Shown: piece after piece, positions 8,842 to 18,218 of the stretch
Position numbering within the stretch: position 1 is the stretch's first letter
Layout: the number at the start of each line of letters is the position of its first letter
DNA from: Leishmania martiniquensis
Lineage: Eukaryota > Euglenozoa > Kinetoplastea > Trypanosomatida > Trypanosomatidae
Reading direction: 5' to 3'
DNA: 64,000 bases
NCBI RefSeq assembly: GCF_017916325.1
Contig: NC_090154.1
Span: forward strand, 251,001-315,000
The notes under the pieces: generated by a model
Database searches by the model: none
What the model was told of the DNA's origin: nothing
The model's input: only the letters and a program-made list of their open reading frames with translations
Program-made: the position numbers and the translations under genes

Positions 8842-11037
8842 ATGCAGATCGAAGTGAAGCTCTCGCTGGAGAATGCGGAGGGCTACCGGCGCACTGTCAA
8901 CACCCTCGCCAACCATCACCTCAAGGATGAGTGCTACTACGATATCTTCTTCGACTTCCCGTATACCGCTCTCCTGGAGCGGAGCAGTGTGCTGCGACTG
9001 CGTGTGCCGTGCGATCCGGCATCCGCCCACCACCGCCCCTTCACGCCGGTGGCGAGCTCAAAGTCAGGCGGTGAAAGCAACTACGATCCCGAGGCGGAGT
9101 ACGAGGCGCTGATGCGTGCATGCCGCGGCGAGGCGCCTGCTCAGAGCAGTTCCGAATGTGTCCGTGCGATGGTGGCGACGTCTGATGTCGGGAGCGCTGG
9201 AGAATGCGGCCACAGCCTCCCCGTTCCCATCTTCACCCCTGGTGCTCTCGGCAAGCTTATCTTGAAGCAGAAAAATACGGTGGAGCAAGGCCACCAAATG
9301 AGTTTCGTGGTCGAGGACCCGCAGGTGCCGCCAGCCGTGGTGGAGGCCCTCGTGCGCCTCGTCCCTGAATCCCTCCTCACCACCGGCGTTTTCTCGGCTT
9401 CGACAGCGACGGACGGTGGCTCCAGCGATGTCTTTGCTGTCTTGTCGGCCTACGCGCAACAGCGTCCATGCAGTGAGGACGGGATGGGCGAGTCCGCAAT
9501 TGTACGAATCCTATCGCAGCTGTGTGCGGTTGCCGGCGCCTACGCGCCAGCCGACAGCGCTGGCGTGTTCGCCACTGACGCTGATGACTCTGACGCGCAC
9601 TTCACACAGGTTCGTTTTGCGGCGATGGGCACACGCACTGCGTACACGCAGCAGCGGGCGTGCGGCATAGAGAACGGAAAGCGAGGAGTGGATGGTGGCG
9701 CCGGCTCGCCGGAGTTGATGCCGCAGCTGCGGGCTGTTGCTGGATTCATGACACTGCGCAAAGTGTTTGCGTACGCGCCAGTTATCACCCTGCAGCTGGG
9801 CCCCGTCAAGGCCGTCGAGCTCACAGAAAGTGAGAAAGAGTTCCGAGAGGGACTGCGTGTGCGGCTTGACGCGAGCTACTTTCTGCCAGGGCTCACCATC
9901 TACGAGCTCGAGGTGCCGAAGTGTGGGGTCACCGTGGACGATGTGGCGACGGAAGTGGGCTGCTTTCTCCGCCAGATTGAGGTGCCCTTCCACATGGGTA
10001 GCGAGAGCAAGTTTACGCGTTACATGCAGTACGTCGCGGCCACCCGTGAGGCGGAACAGGACTCTAATGACGTGAAACTTCGCCTGACAAATGTGAGTGG
10101 GTACGAGGAGGTGCGGCGTAACCTTCAGCAGCTCCTTCTCCCGGCCTCCGCCACGAATTCTCAGAGCTCGCAAGACCGGCGCCACGTCTCGAACACCGAG
10201 GTGAACCCCGTGGATGGTGAGGAGGCCGGGGGCGATGACATGTGGTGGCACACGAACCCTAAAGGCCACCTGCAGGAAACAAATGAAGACTTCTTCTTCG
10301 ACAGCCCGGAGCAGACGCTGCGGCAGGGCAAGAGCTTCCTGCGACTCCGCAAGCGAGTGCATTCGAACAAGTACCTTCTCGTTCTAAAGGCGCACCAGGT
10401 ATTCAGCGGAGGCCAGCAGAATTCACTGTCCAGCAAAGTTGGCGTGCCGGAAGCTGTGGCGCACGCTCTCATCGACAACCCAACACATTTTTTGCACGAG
10501 TACGCCGAGCACTTTGCGCTGGTGAAGATTTTGTGGAGAGAGTTCGGGGTGCGAGAGCTGTGCCGCACCGCCAGCTTCACGACGGAGCGGCTGACAGTGC
10601 CGTGGTGGGCTTCTCAAGTGCAGCCGTCGACCTTTCAGCGCAGCTGGGCTGGCGGGGCATCATCGACTCTCGTGCAGCAGAGCCAGCCCATCTACACCTC
10701 CACCTCCTACTACCTTTCCAAGCAGCAGCAGCAGCGACAGGGCTTCGGTGCGGCAAGCAAACTACTGCCTGTGCCGCCGTTGCTCATCCATCTGGATAGG
10801 ACGCTGTACAAGCTGCCAGCCAACGCGCAGGTGCCGCGCATCCCGTTCAGTCAGTGCCGCTCGTGGGGCGAGCGCCAGTGTGAGACGTACGAGATGGAGG
10901 TGACGAACATTGTGGCGCCGACGGAGCCGAAAGACGTCGTGGCCGAGCTCACGACGGTGCTCAACGGGTTAGGGGTGGAGTGGACCGTTGGTGTGCGAAG
11001 CAAGCTGGAACAGTACTTCTGCTTAATGGAAATGTGA
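8842..11037 (+). CDS. tandem CYTH-domain protein (triphosphate tunnel enzyme-like)
   Basis: The 731-residue product appears to contain two CYTH-like modules. CYTH proteins fold as a beta-barrel tunnel that binds triphosphates (thiamine triphosphatase, class IV adenylate cyclase, RNA triphosphatase). Module 1 starts at residue 1: QIEVKLSL is a near match to the ExExK signature with the first Glu replaced by Gln. It continues with FFDFPYTALLERSSVLRLR and ends with the typical IYELEV...SKFTRYM region (about residues 350-400). It is interrupted by long low-complexity insertions. Module 2 starts near residue 410 with DVKLRLT, continues with FFFDSPEQTLRQGKSFLRLR and YLLVLKAHQ, and ends with YEMEV...VRSKLEQYF. 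In both modules the ExExK motif is imperfect, so catalysis may be reduced or altered. The first in-frame ATG (8842) coincides with the beginning of module 1. Confidence 0.8.
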   Translation: MQIEVKLSLENAEGYRRTVNTLANHHLKDECYYDIFFDFPYTALLERSSVLRLRVPCDPASAHHRPFTPVASSKSGGESNYDPEAEYEALMRACRGEAPAQSSSECVRAMVATSDVGSAGECGHSLPVPIFTPGALGKLILKQKNTVEQGHQMSFVVEDPQVPPAVVEALVRLVPESLLTTGVFSASTATDGGSSDVFAVLSAYAQQRPCSEDGMGESAIVRILSQLCAVAGAYAPADSAGVFATDADDSDAHFTQVRFAAMGTRTAYTQQRACGIENGKRGVDGGAGSPELMPQLRAVAGFMTLRKVFAYAPVITLQLGPVKAVELTESEKEFREGLRVRLDASYFLPGLTIYELEVPKCGVTVDDVATEVGCFLRQIEVPFHMGSESKFTRYMQYVAATREAEQDSNDVKLRLTNVSGYEEVRRNLQQLLLPASATNSQSSQDRRHVSNTEVNPVDGEEAGGDDMWWHTNPKGHLQETNEDFFFDSPEQTLRQGKSFLRLRKRVHSNKYLLVLKAHQVFSGGQQNSLSSKVGVPEAVAHALIDNPTHFLHEYAEHFALVKILWREFGVRELCRTASFTTERLTVPWWASQVQPSTFQRSWAGGASSTLVQQSQPIYTSTSYYLSKQQQQRQGFGAASKLLPVPPLLIHLDRTLYKLPANAQVPRIPFSQCRSWGERQCETYEMEVTNIVAPTEPKDVVAELTTVLNGLGVEWTVGVRSKLEQYFCLMEM

Positions 11038-11155
11038 GGTCGGCGACGCCATGCACGGAGGGGAACACTCACGTGTGACACTCGTCCTCTTTCCCTGTGC
11101 CCAGGGGGAGGGGGGGTAGCGCATCTCTGCGGTGGCATCCGTTGTATGTGCGCAT

Positions 11156-11189
11156 CTATCTATACATCAATATATATCAATATAGATAG
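11156..11189 (+). repeat. AT-rich perfect hairpin
   Basis: CTATCTATA (11156-11164) is exactly complementary to TATAGATAG (11181-11189), with a 16-nt loop containing ATATAT. It lies about 120 nt after the CYTH stop codon, probably in the 3' UTR. Confidence 0.6.
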
Positions 11190-11420
11190 AGATAGGTGTG
11201 TGCACATGCACGGTTGCATCGATGGCCTTTTTTCGGCTGTGTGTGGAGGAGCGCATCGTGCCCCTCATCCTTTCCCATTCCCTCTGCGCGAATGCTTCTT
11301 TGGAGTCTGCCGCCGCGAGGGAGGTGCGAACCTGCGCTGAGGTGAAGAGGGGTGGGGGTGGGGAGTGCAGCGGGCAAGCGGTAGTGTTGCTGCCAAGCGA
11401 GCCTCTCTCTCTTGTAGTGC

Positions 11421-11517
11421 GGGGCGTGCCTTCACAGGCAAGATCGCACCGCCGGATGGCCGCTCCTCTGCAGAGAGCACATGGGCTTGTAGCGCGATCT
11501 TGCCTTCCTGATGCCCC
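11421..11517 (+). ncRNA. candidate structured RNA element (long stem-loop)
   Basis: GGCAAGATCGC (11437-11447) pairs perfectly with GCGATCTTGCC (11494-11504), and an outer GGGGC (11421-11425) pairs with GCCCC (11513-11517). The intervening loop contains a further palindrome, CTCTGCAGAG. It could be a 3' UTR structure, a structured non-coding RNA or a fragment of an old inverted repeat. No RNA family is recognised. Confidence 0.3.
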
Positions 11518-12307
11518 GTGATGGGAAGCGTGCCGTCAGCGTGTGCTTCAAATCGAACGCAGCCCCCCTCACGGCTGCGCGCATCACATTTCATGTCCCT
11601 CAGCGTGGGCATCGCTGCTTTTGACCTTTTTCTTCTCCTTCCGTTTGTGCAGCGATGGACGGCGTATGCCGTGCCGGTTGATTGGTGCTTTGCGTGACCG
11701 TTTGTAAGGGAACTTTAACACGAAAAATCGAAGAGCGACACTGAGGACGCCTTCTCGAGTCCGAGAAAACAAAGGGCTCCTTTAAAGAAAAAAGGGGAGG
11801 GGGAGAGCGGATCGGTGGAGCGGTAGTGCTTGCCCTGCAGGCACGCTTCTCACTCCCCTCCTCCTCCTCCTCCCCCCTCCCTTTTTTTATCCACTCGGTG
11901 GCACGTCAACCTCTGTGAGCGCGCATCAGCCGTGTCGTATTACCCTCCATTCTATGTGGACCGAAGAAGGCGTAGCCTCCCCCCTTCTTCCCCCGCCCCC
12001 CGCCCCCCACATACACATTACACACACACGCACATACATTCCGCTTTCAAAGAAGAGAAGCAGGGCGCACCTGAGCGTGAGGGTGTCAACTACGTTTCGG
12101 GCGTGTGTGCTCACACTCGGCTCCACTCGCGTCGTCTCGTCCCTCACCTCTGCTGCTTTCAATTTGCACCATCGTGAGTCACCTCCCGGCTGTCTCTCTC
12201 TCTCTGATGCTGCAGCGTCCCATTCCGCCTCGTTCATCCCCTTTGCCTTAGTCTGCTACTCCCCCTCCTCCCTCCCGCACGAACCTAAACGTACGTGCAC
12301 AGACTAG

Positions 12308-12341
12308 CCACCCCCTCCTCCTCCCTCCTCCTGACTCCCAG
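12308..12341 (+). promoter_or_regulatory. candidate spliced-leader acceptor for H3.V
   Basis: An uninterrupted C/T-rich tract ends in CTCCCAG, with the AG at 12340-12341. This is 16 nt before the ATG. The implied 5' UTR is short, so an upstream AG may be used instead. Confidence 0.4.
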
Positions 12342-12357
12342 CGTCACACCCTCCACG

Positions 12358-12795
12358 ATGGCTGGCATTACGAAGGCCACCACGGCGCTGAAGCGCCCGA
12401 GGAAAAGTACGGCGAGCCGCAAGATGAACAAGAGGAGCCGCGCAATGGCTAAAAAGGAAGCGAAATCGCAGCATGCCGGCGCCTCCGGAGTGAAGCACCG
12501 CCACCGCTGGCGCCCCGGCACTGTGGCTCTCCGGGAAGTGCGCAAGTACCAACACTCGACGTGCATGCTCATCCCGCGTACCCCCTTCTACCGCCTCGTG
12601 AAGGAAACCATGTGTACTTTCAAGGACACGATGCGCATGTGCCGGTCCGCCGTCGATGCGATCCATGAGGCGGCAGAGAGTTACATGGTCAGCCTTCTCG
12701 CTGACGCGAACCTGTGCACGATTCATGCCAAGCGTGTGACGGTGTTCACCAAAGACCTGCAGCTTGCCATGCGGCTCCGTGGGGACCGCACGTGA
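12358..12795 (+). CDS. H3V: histone H3 variant H3.V
   Basis: The product is 145 residues. A basic N-terminal tail (residues 1-48, starting MAGITKATTALKRP) leads into an H3 histone fold beginning HRWRPGTVALREVRKYQ and ending VTVFTKDLQLAMRLRGD. The segment RWRPGT-ALRE is diagnostic of H3. The tail differs strongly from canonical H3: it lacks the ARTKQT start and is longer and richer in basic residues. The core has variant residues (HSTCMLIPRTPFYRLV). It ends after MRLRGDRT without the GERA motif of canonical H3. In kinetoplastids H3.V marks telomeres and ends of polycistronic units, together with base J, and is linked to transcription termination. From memory, the L. major H3.V gene is on chromosome 19, which agrees with the neighbouring genes here. 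The first in-frame ATG is used. Confidence 0.9.
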   Translation: MAGITKATTALKRPRKSTASRKMNKRSRAMAKKEAKSQHAGASGVKHRHRWRPGTVALREVRKYQHSTCMLIPRTPFYRLVKETMCTFKDTMRMCRSAVDAIHEAAESYMVSLLADANLCTIHAKRVTVFTKDLQLAMRLRGDRT

Positions 12796-14202
12796 CAAAC
12801 GTGTGACCAAGGGTAGACAGTAAGGGAAGGAGTGGGAAGCCGATGCTCGAAGGCTGTCTATTCGCCATGCTCGCTTCTCTGTACGTGCGTGCGTGCGTGC
12901 GTTGTCTACCCTCCCACCCTCTCCCCTCTGGGCATTGATGTTTTCTTTGCTTTCCACATTTTCTTCTTCAGTGTTTGGTTGCCCTCTTCGCAACCCCACC
13001 ACGAACGCCAACTGTCGCACCCGCTACTCCGCCTCTGCGACAATGGCACCCGCTAGATCGCTTTCGTGCTTACTTGTCTTGCTACTGCCGTTTTTCCTAT
13101 TATGTTCAGGGGCGTCTTCGCCGCTTCTATTATCATGGCGCGCTTCAAAGGGGAGAGAGGCGGTGCTTGAATTGCCCAGTCTCTCTCTCTCTTCTCATTA
13201 TGCTCGCTTCACGCTCGTGAGATCCAAATCGTTTGTGTTCTGTTGGGTTGCTCTACATCCCACCAAGCGCGAGTCTGTGTGTGTGTGTGTGTGTGTGTTG
13301 GTGAACCGTCTGATACGAACGAGTCACAAAAAAGGGGAGCTCTCCGTTAGATGCTCGATGCTTGTCGTCTTCACTTCTCTGTGTGTGTGGGAGGCAATCC
13401 TTCACCGCCGCACAGCTGCCGCTCCCCTCGTCCACCTCCCTCCCATTGTGTTGCTCCGACCTCCGCGTTATGCTTACTTTCACGACTTCCTCGCCGTCTG
13501 CCAGTCGTCAGCGCCGCGAGCCCCTTCGCTTGCCCTGTATGTGTGCTGATCTCTCTTTTGGTGTGTGTGTGTGGTGTGTCCTGAGGATGTCAACAGAGAC
13601 CGAAATGCGTAAAGAGGACACTCAGAGAGGAAAGGAAAGGTGAGTCAGTGCCCAATCACCTGTGTGAACATATAGAGTGGTTAACGGTATGCACACACAT
13701 GAACGTGCTCTCTCTCGGCGGTGAGGGGGGAGGGAGGAGGGGATGCTCCGCGTCTGGGAGGTGTTGGTGACGTTTCGACGCCATACTGACTGCGTCCCTG
13801 TCTTTGCCGTCTTTCGCTCCTCTCCTCCCTACATCCTGCACCCCTTCTTCTCCCTCTGGTCAAGAGGGCTGTGGGGGTGGGGTGGGGGGGTATCTCTAAC
13901 CTCCCCCTTATAGACGCTCATGACCGGGAAACCGCTGCTCTCCGCCACCCACTCCCGCTTCTCAGCTGTCTTTTTTTTGCCCCGTTGCGGTCGCATGTTC
14001 AAGACGATTCTCTCGGCGCCGCCACACACACACACACACTTACACAGTGGTGGCAGTGGTACACTCTCGCGACTGCTCCCCTCCAACAGATTTTATACCT
14101 GAGACATTCGAAAAGAATACGCACCCCTGCGGTGCAACGGCTCACCGGGAAGCGAGTGAAGCTTTGTCGCAGAGGAAAAGCACCCTGGAGCGGGGAAGAA
14201 GC
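12796..14202. other. intergenic region
   Basis: No gene was identified. It contains pyrimidine tracts, a (GT)n run at 13275-13298, a smaller GT run near 13560, and (CA)n near 14026-14040 upstream of the receptor-like gene. Confidence 0.7.
13275..13298. repeat. (GT)n microsatellite
   Basis: Twelve consecutive GT-type dinucleotides in the H3.V downstream region. Confidence 0.85.
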
Positions 14203-17028
14203 ATGCGAGCGTTCGGCTCAACACAACCGCACGGTCTGGCGGCCGCGCTGATCGCCACCGCTATGCTCATTGTGCTGGGTTGCAGGCTAGCCTGCGCTGC
14301 AAGCAGCGCTGCGGCAAGCGATTCTGCAACCGAGAGCCTGACGCCGCTCAGCGCATCTGAGTCAAGCAGCGGCACAGCCGCCACTGGCAACTCGAGTGGA
14401 CTGGTGTGGGCAATTCTGGCTGACCTGAGCGGCACTGTCATGACGGGAGCGTCTCTGTCAGAAGCATTAGCAGCATTCCTGGCAAACACGTCTTGGCCGC
14501 ACCACTACCTGACCACTCTCTTCCGCCCAGCGCCAATCATTCTCGAGACCGGCGGTGACCTCCTAACTGCGCTGACGCAGGTAAACACCCTCATTAGCAC
14601 CCTACTCACATTTCCAAGCGTCCTCTTCCTGGCCGACGCGGCAGACGTGTCGGCGTCAGTGGTGGATGTGCTGCGGCAGAGCGATACGGCGTCCAACATT
14701 CTCATCGTCTTGGTCCACGCATCCAACGCTCGGCTGTGCGATCCGAATACGAATCGGCGCACAATGTGCATGGTACCGCGCGACGCCATCAACGTGCTTG
14801 GATTGCTCGAGGTCGTCTCCAGTCAGCTGAGCTGGCACTCCATGAGTCTCGTCTTGAGCAACGACGACTATGGAGATGGAATCAGCAACGCTATTATGGC
14901 GCAGGCCCAAAGGGCGTCTACGACACCCACTATTGTGTCGCAAACATTCATGCATGGCGGTTCCTCGACGACAGATGATGACGCAGTCGTCAACGATCTC
15001 ATCAAGTACCGCTCGCGAGGTGTGGGCTGCTTCCTTTCGGAAGCAGGGCTGCGCCGGCTAAGTGCCGCCGTCGAGCGCAACAGCCGTGCCGCCGACAACG
15101 TCTTTCTCATCGGCTCACATGAGAGTCTGAATGTGCTTCCAGACCTGAGCGATGACATCAACGCATCCGTGAAGCCGTGGGGCGCCCTCCTCGTCTCAGC
15201 CTACACGCCTCCGGCCGAGCTCGTCAGCCAAGGCTTCTTTCCCACCACACGCGGCACCGCTGTCGATGAATACGGCGCGTTCCTGCTGAGCCACCTGCTT
15301 GACGGCCTTCTCATGCTGGATGCTGCGAAAGGGGCGATCGATGACATGTCCGCGCTGCGCGCCACCAGCTTTAGCGGCTACACTGGCAACGTCGGCTTCG
15401 ACTCCATCTACCACCAGCGTGTCGAGACTGTGCTCTCCCTCATCACGGCCAGTCACACAGTGCGCAACCCACTGGTGACGTGGAGTCTGAAGAACTACTC
15501 GGCTGCCGCAGTGCAGGTGAATCTGAGCCCAGAGGTGACGAGTGCCCTCGTTCTGAAGTCGCCGCTGCGCACAGCAAAGATTTGCATGGCGTCGCCCTCC
15601 AGCTGCGCGTTCACGCAGATGATGACGTCAATGCTGTTTGTGCTTGCAGCATACAACAAGGATGTCGCGGACAAGGATGGCGACGATGTCTTTAACTTCT
15701 ACCCTGTTGCCATCAGCACCGGCGCGAGTGGCGTCACAGGGCTGGCGTCGTTGATTCCGATTGCACGCACGTGCGTGGTGCTCACGGGGCCGGGCTCTGA
15801 CCCAGTGGCCATGGCTTTCACCCCGGTCGTGAATGAGTTCCGCATCCCCCAGCTCGACTACGCAGTCTCGAATGACTACTTCAGCGGCAGCCCGTACATG
15901 TATCCGTACTTCTCGCGCACCGTGCCAAAGAACGCGTTCGCCGATGAGGCAGTGGCGCAGATCTGTGTGCACTACGGGTGGGAGCGTGTGATCATCATCG
16001 CCTCGAATGGCCAGCTCGGCATCTCGCGCGCACAGTCCATGATGACGGCGATGCAGCGGCATAACCTGTACGTAGAAGCGGCATACTATCTCTCCGACAG
16101 CAACAACGTCACCGTGGCGGATTGCATGACGACGATTTATGAGAAGCTCGTGAGTCGCATCATCGTTTTCATTGCCTCCACCACGGAAGGGCAGGCGGAG
16201 GACTTCTTGAGGCTCAGCGATCACCTCCCTTACATGCGCCAGTACATCTTCTTCATGGACAATGCGCTCTGCCACACTGCGGCGGCTTCGGAGGCGGGTG
16301 CGGCGCTGCGCCAGAAACTGCCCAGCTCCATCTGCATCTATCCCAATGTGACCACCTCCCGCCTGGCTGCACTGAATACTCTCTACACGAGCAGCGACTT
16401 CGCAGCGACGCGGCAGGAGATGCGCAAGCTGATGAGTGACGGCGGCTTTATCTCGTCGGTAGAGTCGTGCGACACCAGCTCCATCAATCCTTACTCCGGC
16501 TTCGCCGTGGATGCCGGCTACGTGCTGATCGACTCGGTGTCTCGCGCCTTTGCTGACAATGCATCGCTGGATGTCGAAGCCGCTTTGCTGGGGTACATTC
16601 GCAACACGTCCATCGACAAATTCACCGGAGACTGTACGATGGACTCCACCGGTAACCGCCTGTATGCAGCCTACTCGATCGACATTCAGCTCTGGAGCGG
16701 CGGCCCGCTCTTCATCGGCACGTGGAACTCGAAAGCGTCGCCGGCGCTGCACATCACGGAGTCCTCCTTTGTGTGGCTGACGAACAGCACTGTGGTGCCG
16801 CTCGACACGTTCCGCGACACGTCCTTCGTTCTCGGCTCGGCCCTCTCGTCCTCTCCGGGGACGATTGTCATTTCTGTCCTCGGCTTCCTTCTCACGATCG
16901 CCGTCTTTTACTTCTGCTACCGCCACTATCGCATGCAGAAGCTCATCGAGCAGGCACTCGAAACGAACCAGTTCCCAGTAACGGATGAGGAGCTGCGTCG
17001 CCTGCGTGGCGTCGGGGATGACATCTAG
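14203..17028 (+). CDS. receptor-adenylate-cyclase-like membrane protein lacking the cyclase domain
   Basis: The 941-residue product has a signal peptide (about residues 1-31, hydrophobic core ALIATAMLIVLGC). A large ectodomain of about 850 residues follows, then one transmembrane helix at about residues 887-907 and a cytoplasmic tail of about 30 residues. The ectodomain seems to contain two type-1 periplasmic-binding-protein lobes or domains. The first (about 65-440) resembles kinetoplastid receptor adenylate cyclases (FLADAADVSASV, SLVLSNDDYGDG). The second (about 480-840) has ANF-receptor-like hallmarks (VVLTGPGSDPVAMAF, FRIPQLDYAVSNDYF, FSRTVPKNAFADEA, GWERVIIIASNGQLG). Receptor cyclases carry a catalytic domain after the TM; here translation ends with VTDEELRRLRGVGDDI and there is no frame continuing a cyclase domain downstream. 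It is therefore not an obvious truncated pseudogene: the tail is short and tidy. It may act as a ligand-binding surface subunit or decoy, which is inference. Confidence 0.8.
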   Translation: MRAFGSTQPHGLAAALIATAMLIVLGCRLACAASSAAASDSATESLTPLSASESSSGTAATGNSSGLVWAILADLSGTVMTGASLSEALAAFLANTSWPHHYLTTLFRPAPIILETGGDLLTALTQVNTLISTLLTFPSVLFLADAADVSASVVDVLRQSDTASNILIVLVHASNARLCDPNTNRRTMCMVPRDAINVLGLLEVVSSQLSWHSMSLVLSNDDYGDGISNAIMAQAQRASTTPTIVSQTFMHGGSSTTDDDAVVNDLIKYRSRGVGCFLSEAGLRRLSAAVERNSRAADNVFLIGSHESLNVLPDLSDDINASVKPWGALLVSAYTPPAELVSQGFFPTTRGTAVDEYGAFLLSHLLDGLLMLDAAKGAIDDMSALRATSFSGYTGNVGFDSIYHQRVETVLSLITASHTVRNPLVTWSLKNYSAAAVQVNLSPEVTSALVLKSPLRTAKICMASPSSCAFTQMMTSMLFVLAAYNKDVADKDGDDVFNFYPVAISTGASGVTGLASLIPIARTCVVLTGPGSDPVAMAFTPVVNEFRIPQLDYAVSNDYFSGSPYMYPYFSRTVPKNAFADEAVAQICVHYGWERVIIIASNGQLGISRAQSMMTAMQRHNLYVEAAYYLSDSNNVTVADCMTTIYEKLVSRIIVFIASTTEGQAEDFLRLSDHLPYMRQYIFFMDNALCHTAAASEAGAALRQKLPSSICIYPNVTTSRLAALNTLYTSSDFAATRQEMRKLMSDGGFISSVESCDTSSINPYSGFAVDAGYVLIDSVSRAFADNASLDVEAALLGYIRNTSIDKFTGDCTMDSTGNRLYAAYSIDIQLWSGGPLFIGTWNSKASPALHITESSFVWLTNSTVVPLDTFRDTSFVLGSALSSSPGTIVISVLGFLLTIAVFYFCYRHYRMQKLIEQALETNQFPVTDEELRRLRGVGDDI

Positions 17029-18218
17029 GCCACAACGCCAGAGGGTGAAGGGAGACGGAGATGTGCCGGGCGTGGTCGCATCCGTGCATCCTATCCGCGG
17101 ACATGATGGGGGGACATTCGCAGCCGTGTGCTGAACGACGGAGGAAGCCGTTCGTTGCGCACGTGGTCGTGCACGGCCGTTCCGCTGGTACTGCGGTGTT
17201 TGCCGTTTTGGTGATTGCACCTCTCCTTCTCTGTGGCATCGACGCTTGTCGGTGTGCCCCTTGCTTCGTCGCTCGCATCGCCTGGCTCGCTCGCTCTCGA
17301 GTGGTGCCGTCTCCTATGGTGAGGTGGCCCACGCGTTGAGCTGCAGTTGGTGTATGCGAGCACCTGTACTTGCGGCTTACCAGGACGTCGTCCCTCGCAC
17401 TCTATGCCGCACCGCTTTCTTCCTTTGATAGAGTGCCCCTCCCCCTTTCCCTGTCTCTTGCGACGCCCGTTGCCTCTGGTGGAGTGACGCGAGGTAGGGT
17501 GCTGGAGCCGTGCCCGCGTATGCTGCGTGCCTCTCACCAATGTCGAGGTGCTGATGAAAAGACGAAGGACTTGGCACCTGTTCTTGTGCTCGTCGCATGT
17601 CAGCGGAAGGCGCGCACAGAGACGGAACGAAGGGGAGACACGTAACTTTGGGAGCCTCTCCTTCACCCGCTTCATCCCCCTTCCCGAAACGTCCCTCTCC
17701 CTCTCTCCCTGCGTCTCTGGACACCGTGACCACCTCCCATCCTCTGCTGGGAGATCGTCACTGTGGCTGTCGTCAACTGTCGCCTTCGTCTTCCTCCTGC
17801 GACAGATACACGTGCAAGCGATCACTGTACTCAGGGGGGTTGTGCCGAGACTCGGCCATACAGACCCGCACACAAAGAGGAACGCCTTCCAGGAACCCCG
17901 ACTCGAGCCACCCCTGTACCCACAGTCTTTTTACAGTGCTCCCTTCTGTCTCCTCTCCCTCCGTGTCTGTGGTTGTGTGGGAGCCGGCCCCATTTCACTA
18001 CCCACGGTAAACCCTCTTCTTGGGCTACAGCGAGGCATTCCTCTTCTTTTTTTTACGGAGGGGGGAGGCGTACTGTCTCGTCGCTCTGCGCAGGCTCCTT
18101 CTCAACTGCCTCTTTACGGCAGTGCGGAGCCGATACGGCCACCATCGTTGTCACCATCACCATCATCGGCATCTTGCGCACGCACGCCTACACTGACTCA
18201 CACACCCTAGCGCCCGTC
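17029..18218. other. intergenic region
   Basis: No separate gene was found. The open frame of the downstream helicase extends back to 17763 but contains no ATG before 18219. Its extra sequence reads as translated UTR. Pyrimidine tracts occur near 17430-17460, 17655-17720 and 17925-17965. Confidence 0.65.

Larger units (their letters stand above)
11038..12357. other. intergenic region
   Basis: No gene was identified. It contains an AT-rich hairpin at 11156-11189 and a long imperfect stem-loop at 11421-11517. Pyrimidine tracts start from about 11845, and a strong tract precedes H3.V. Confidence 0.7.

Noticed and set aside
15628..17220. 530-codon minus-strand open frame
   Set aside because: It is antisense to the receptor-like gene and results from its GC-rich codon use. 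The composition (Arg, His, Val-rich) has no domain and no polypyrimidine-AG signal on that strand.
17763..18218. Upstream extension of the DEAH-SURP frame
   Set aside because: The frame opens with GTG and contains no ATG until 18219. The encoded residues look like translated UTR.
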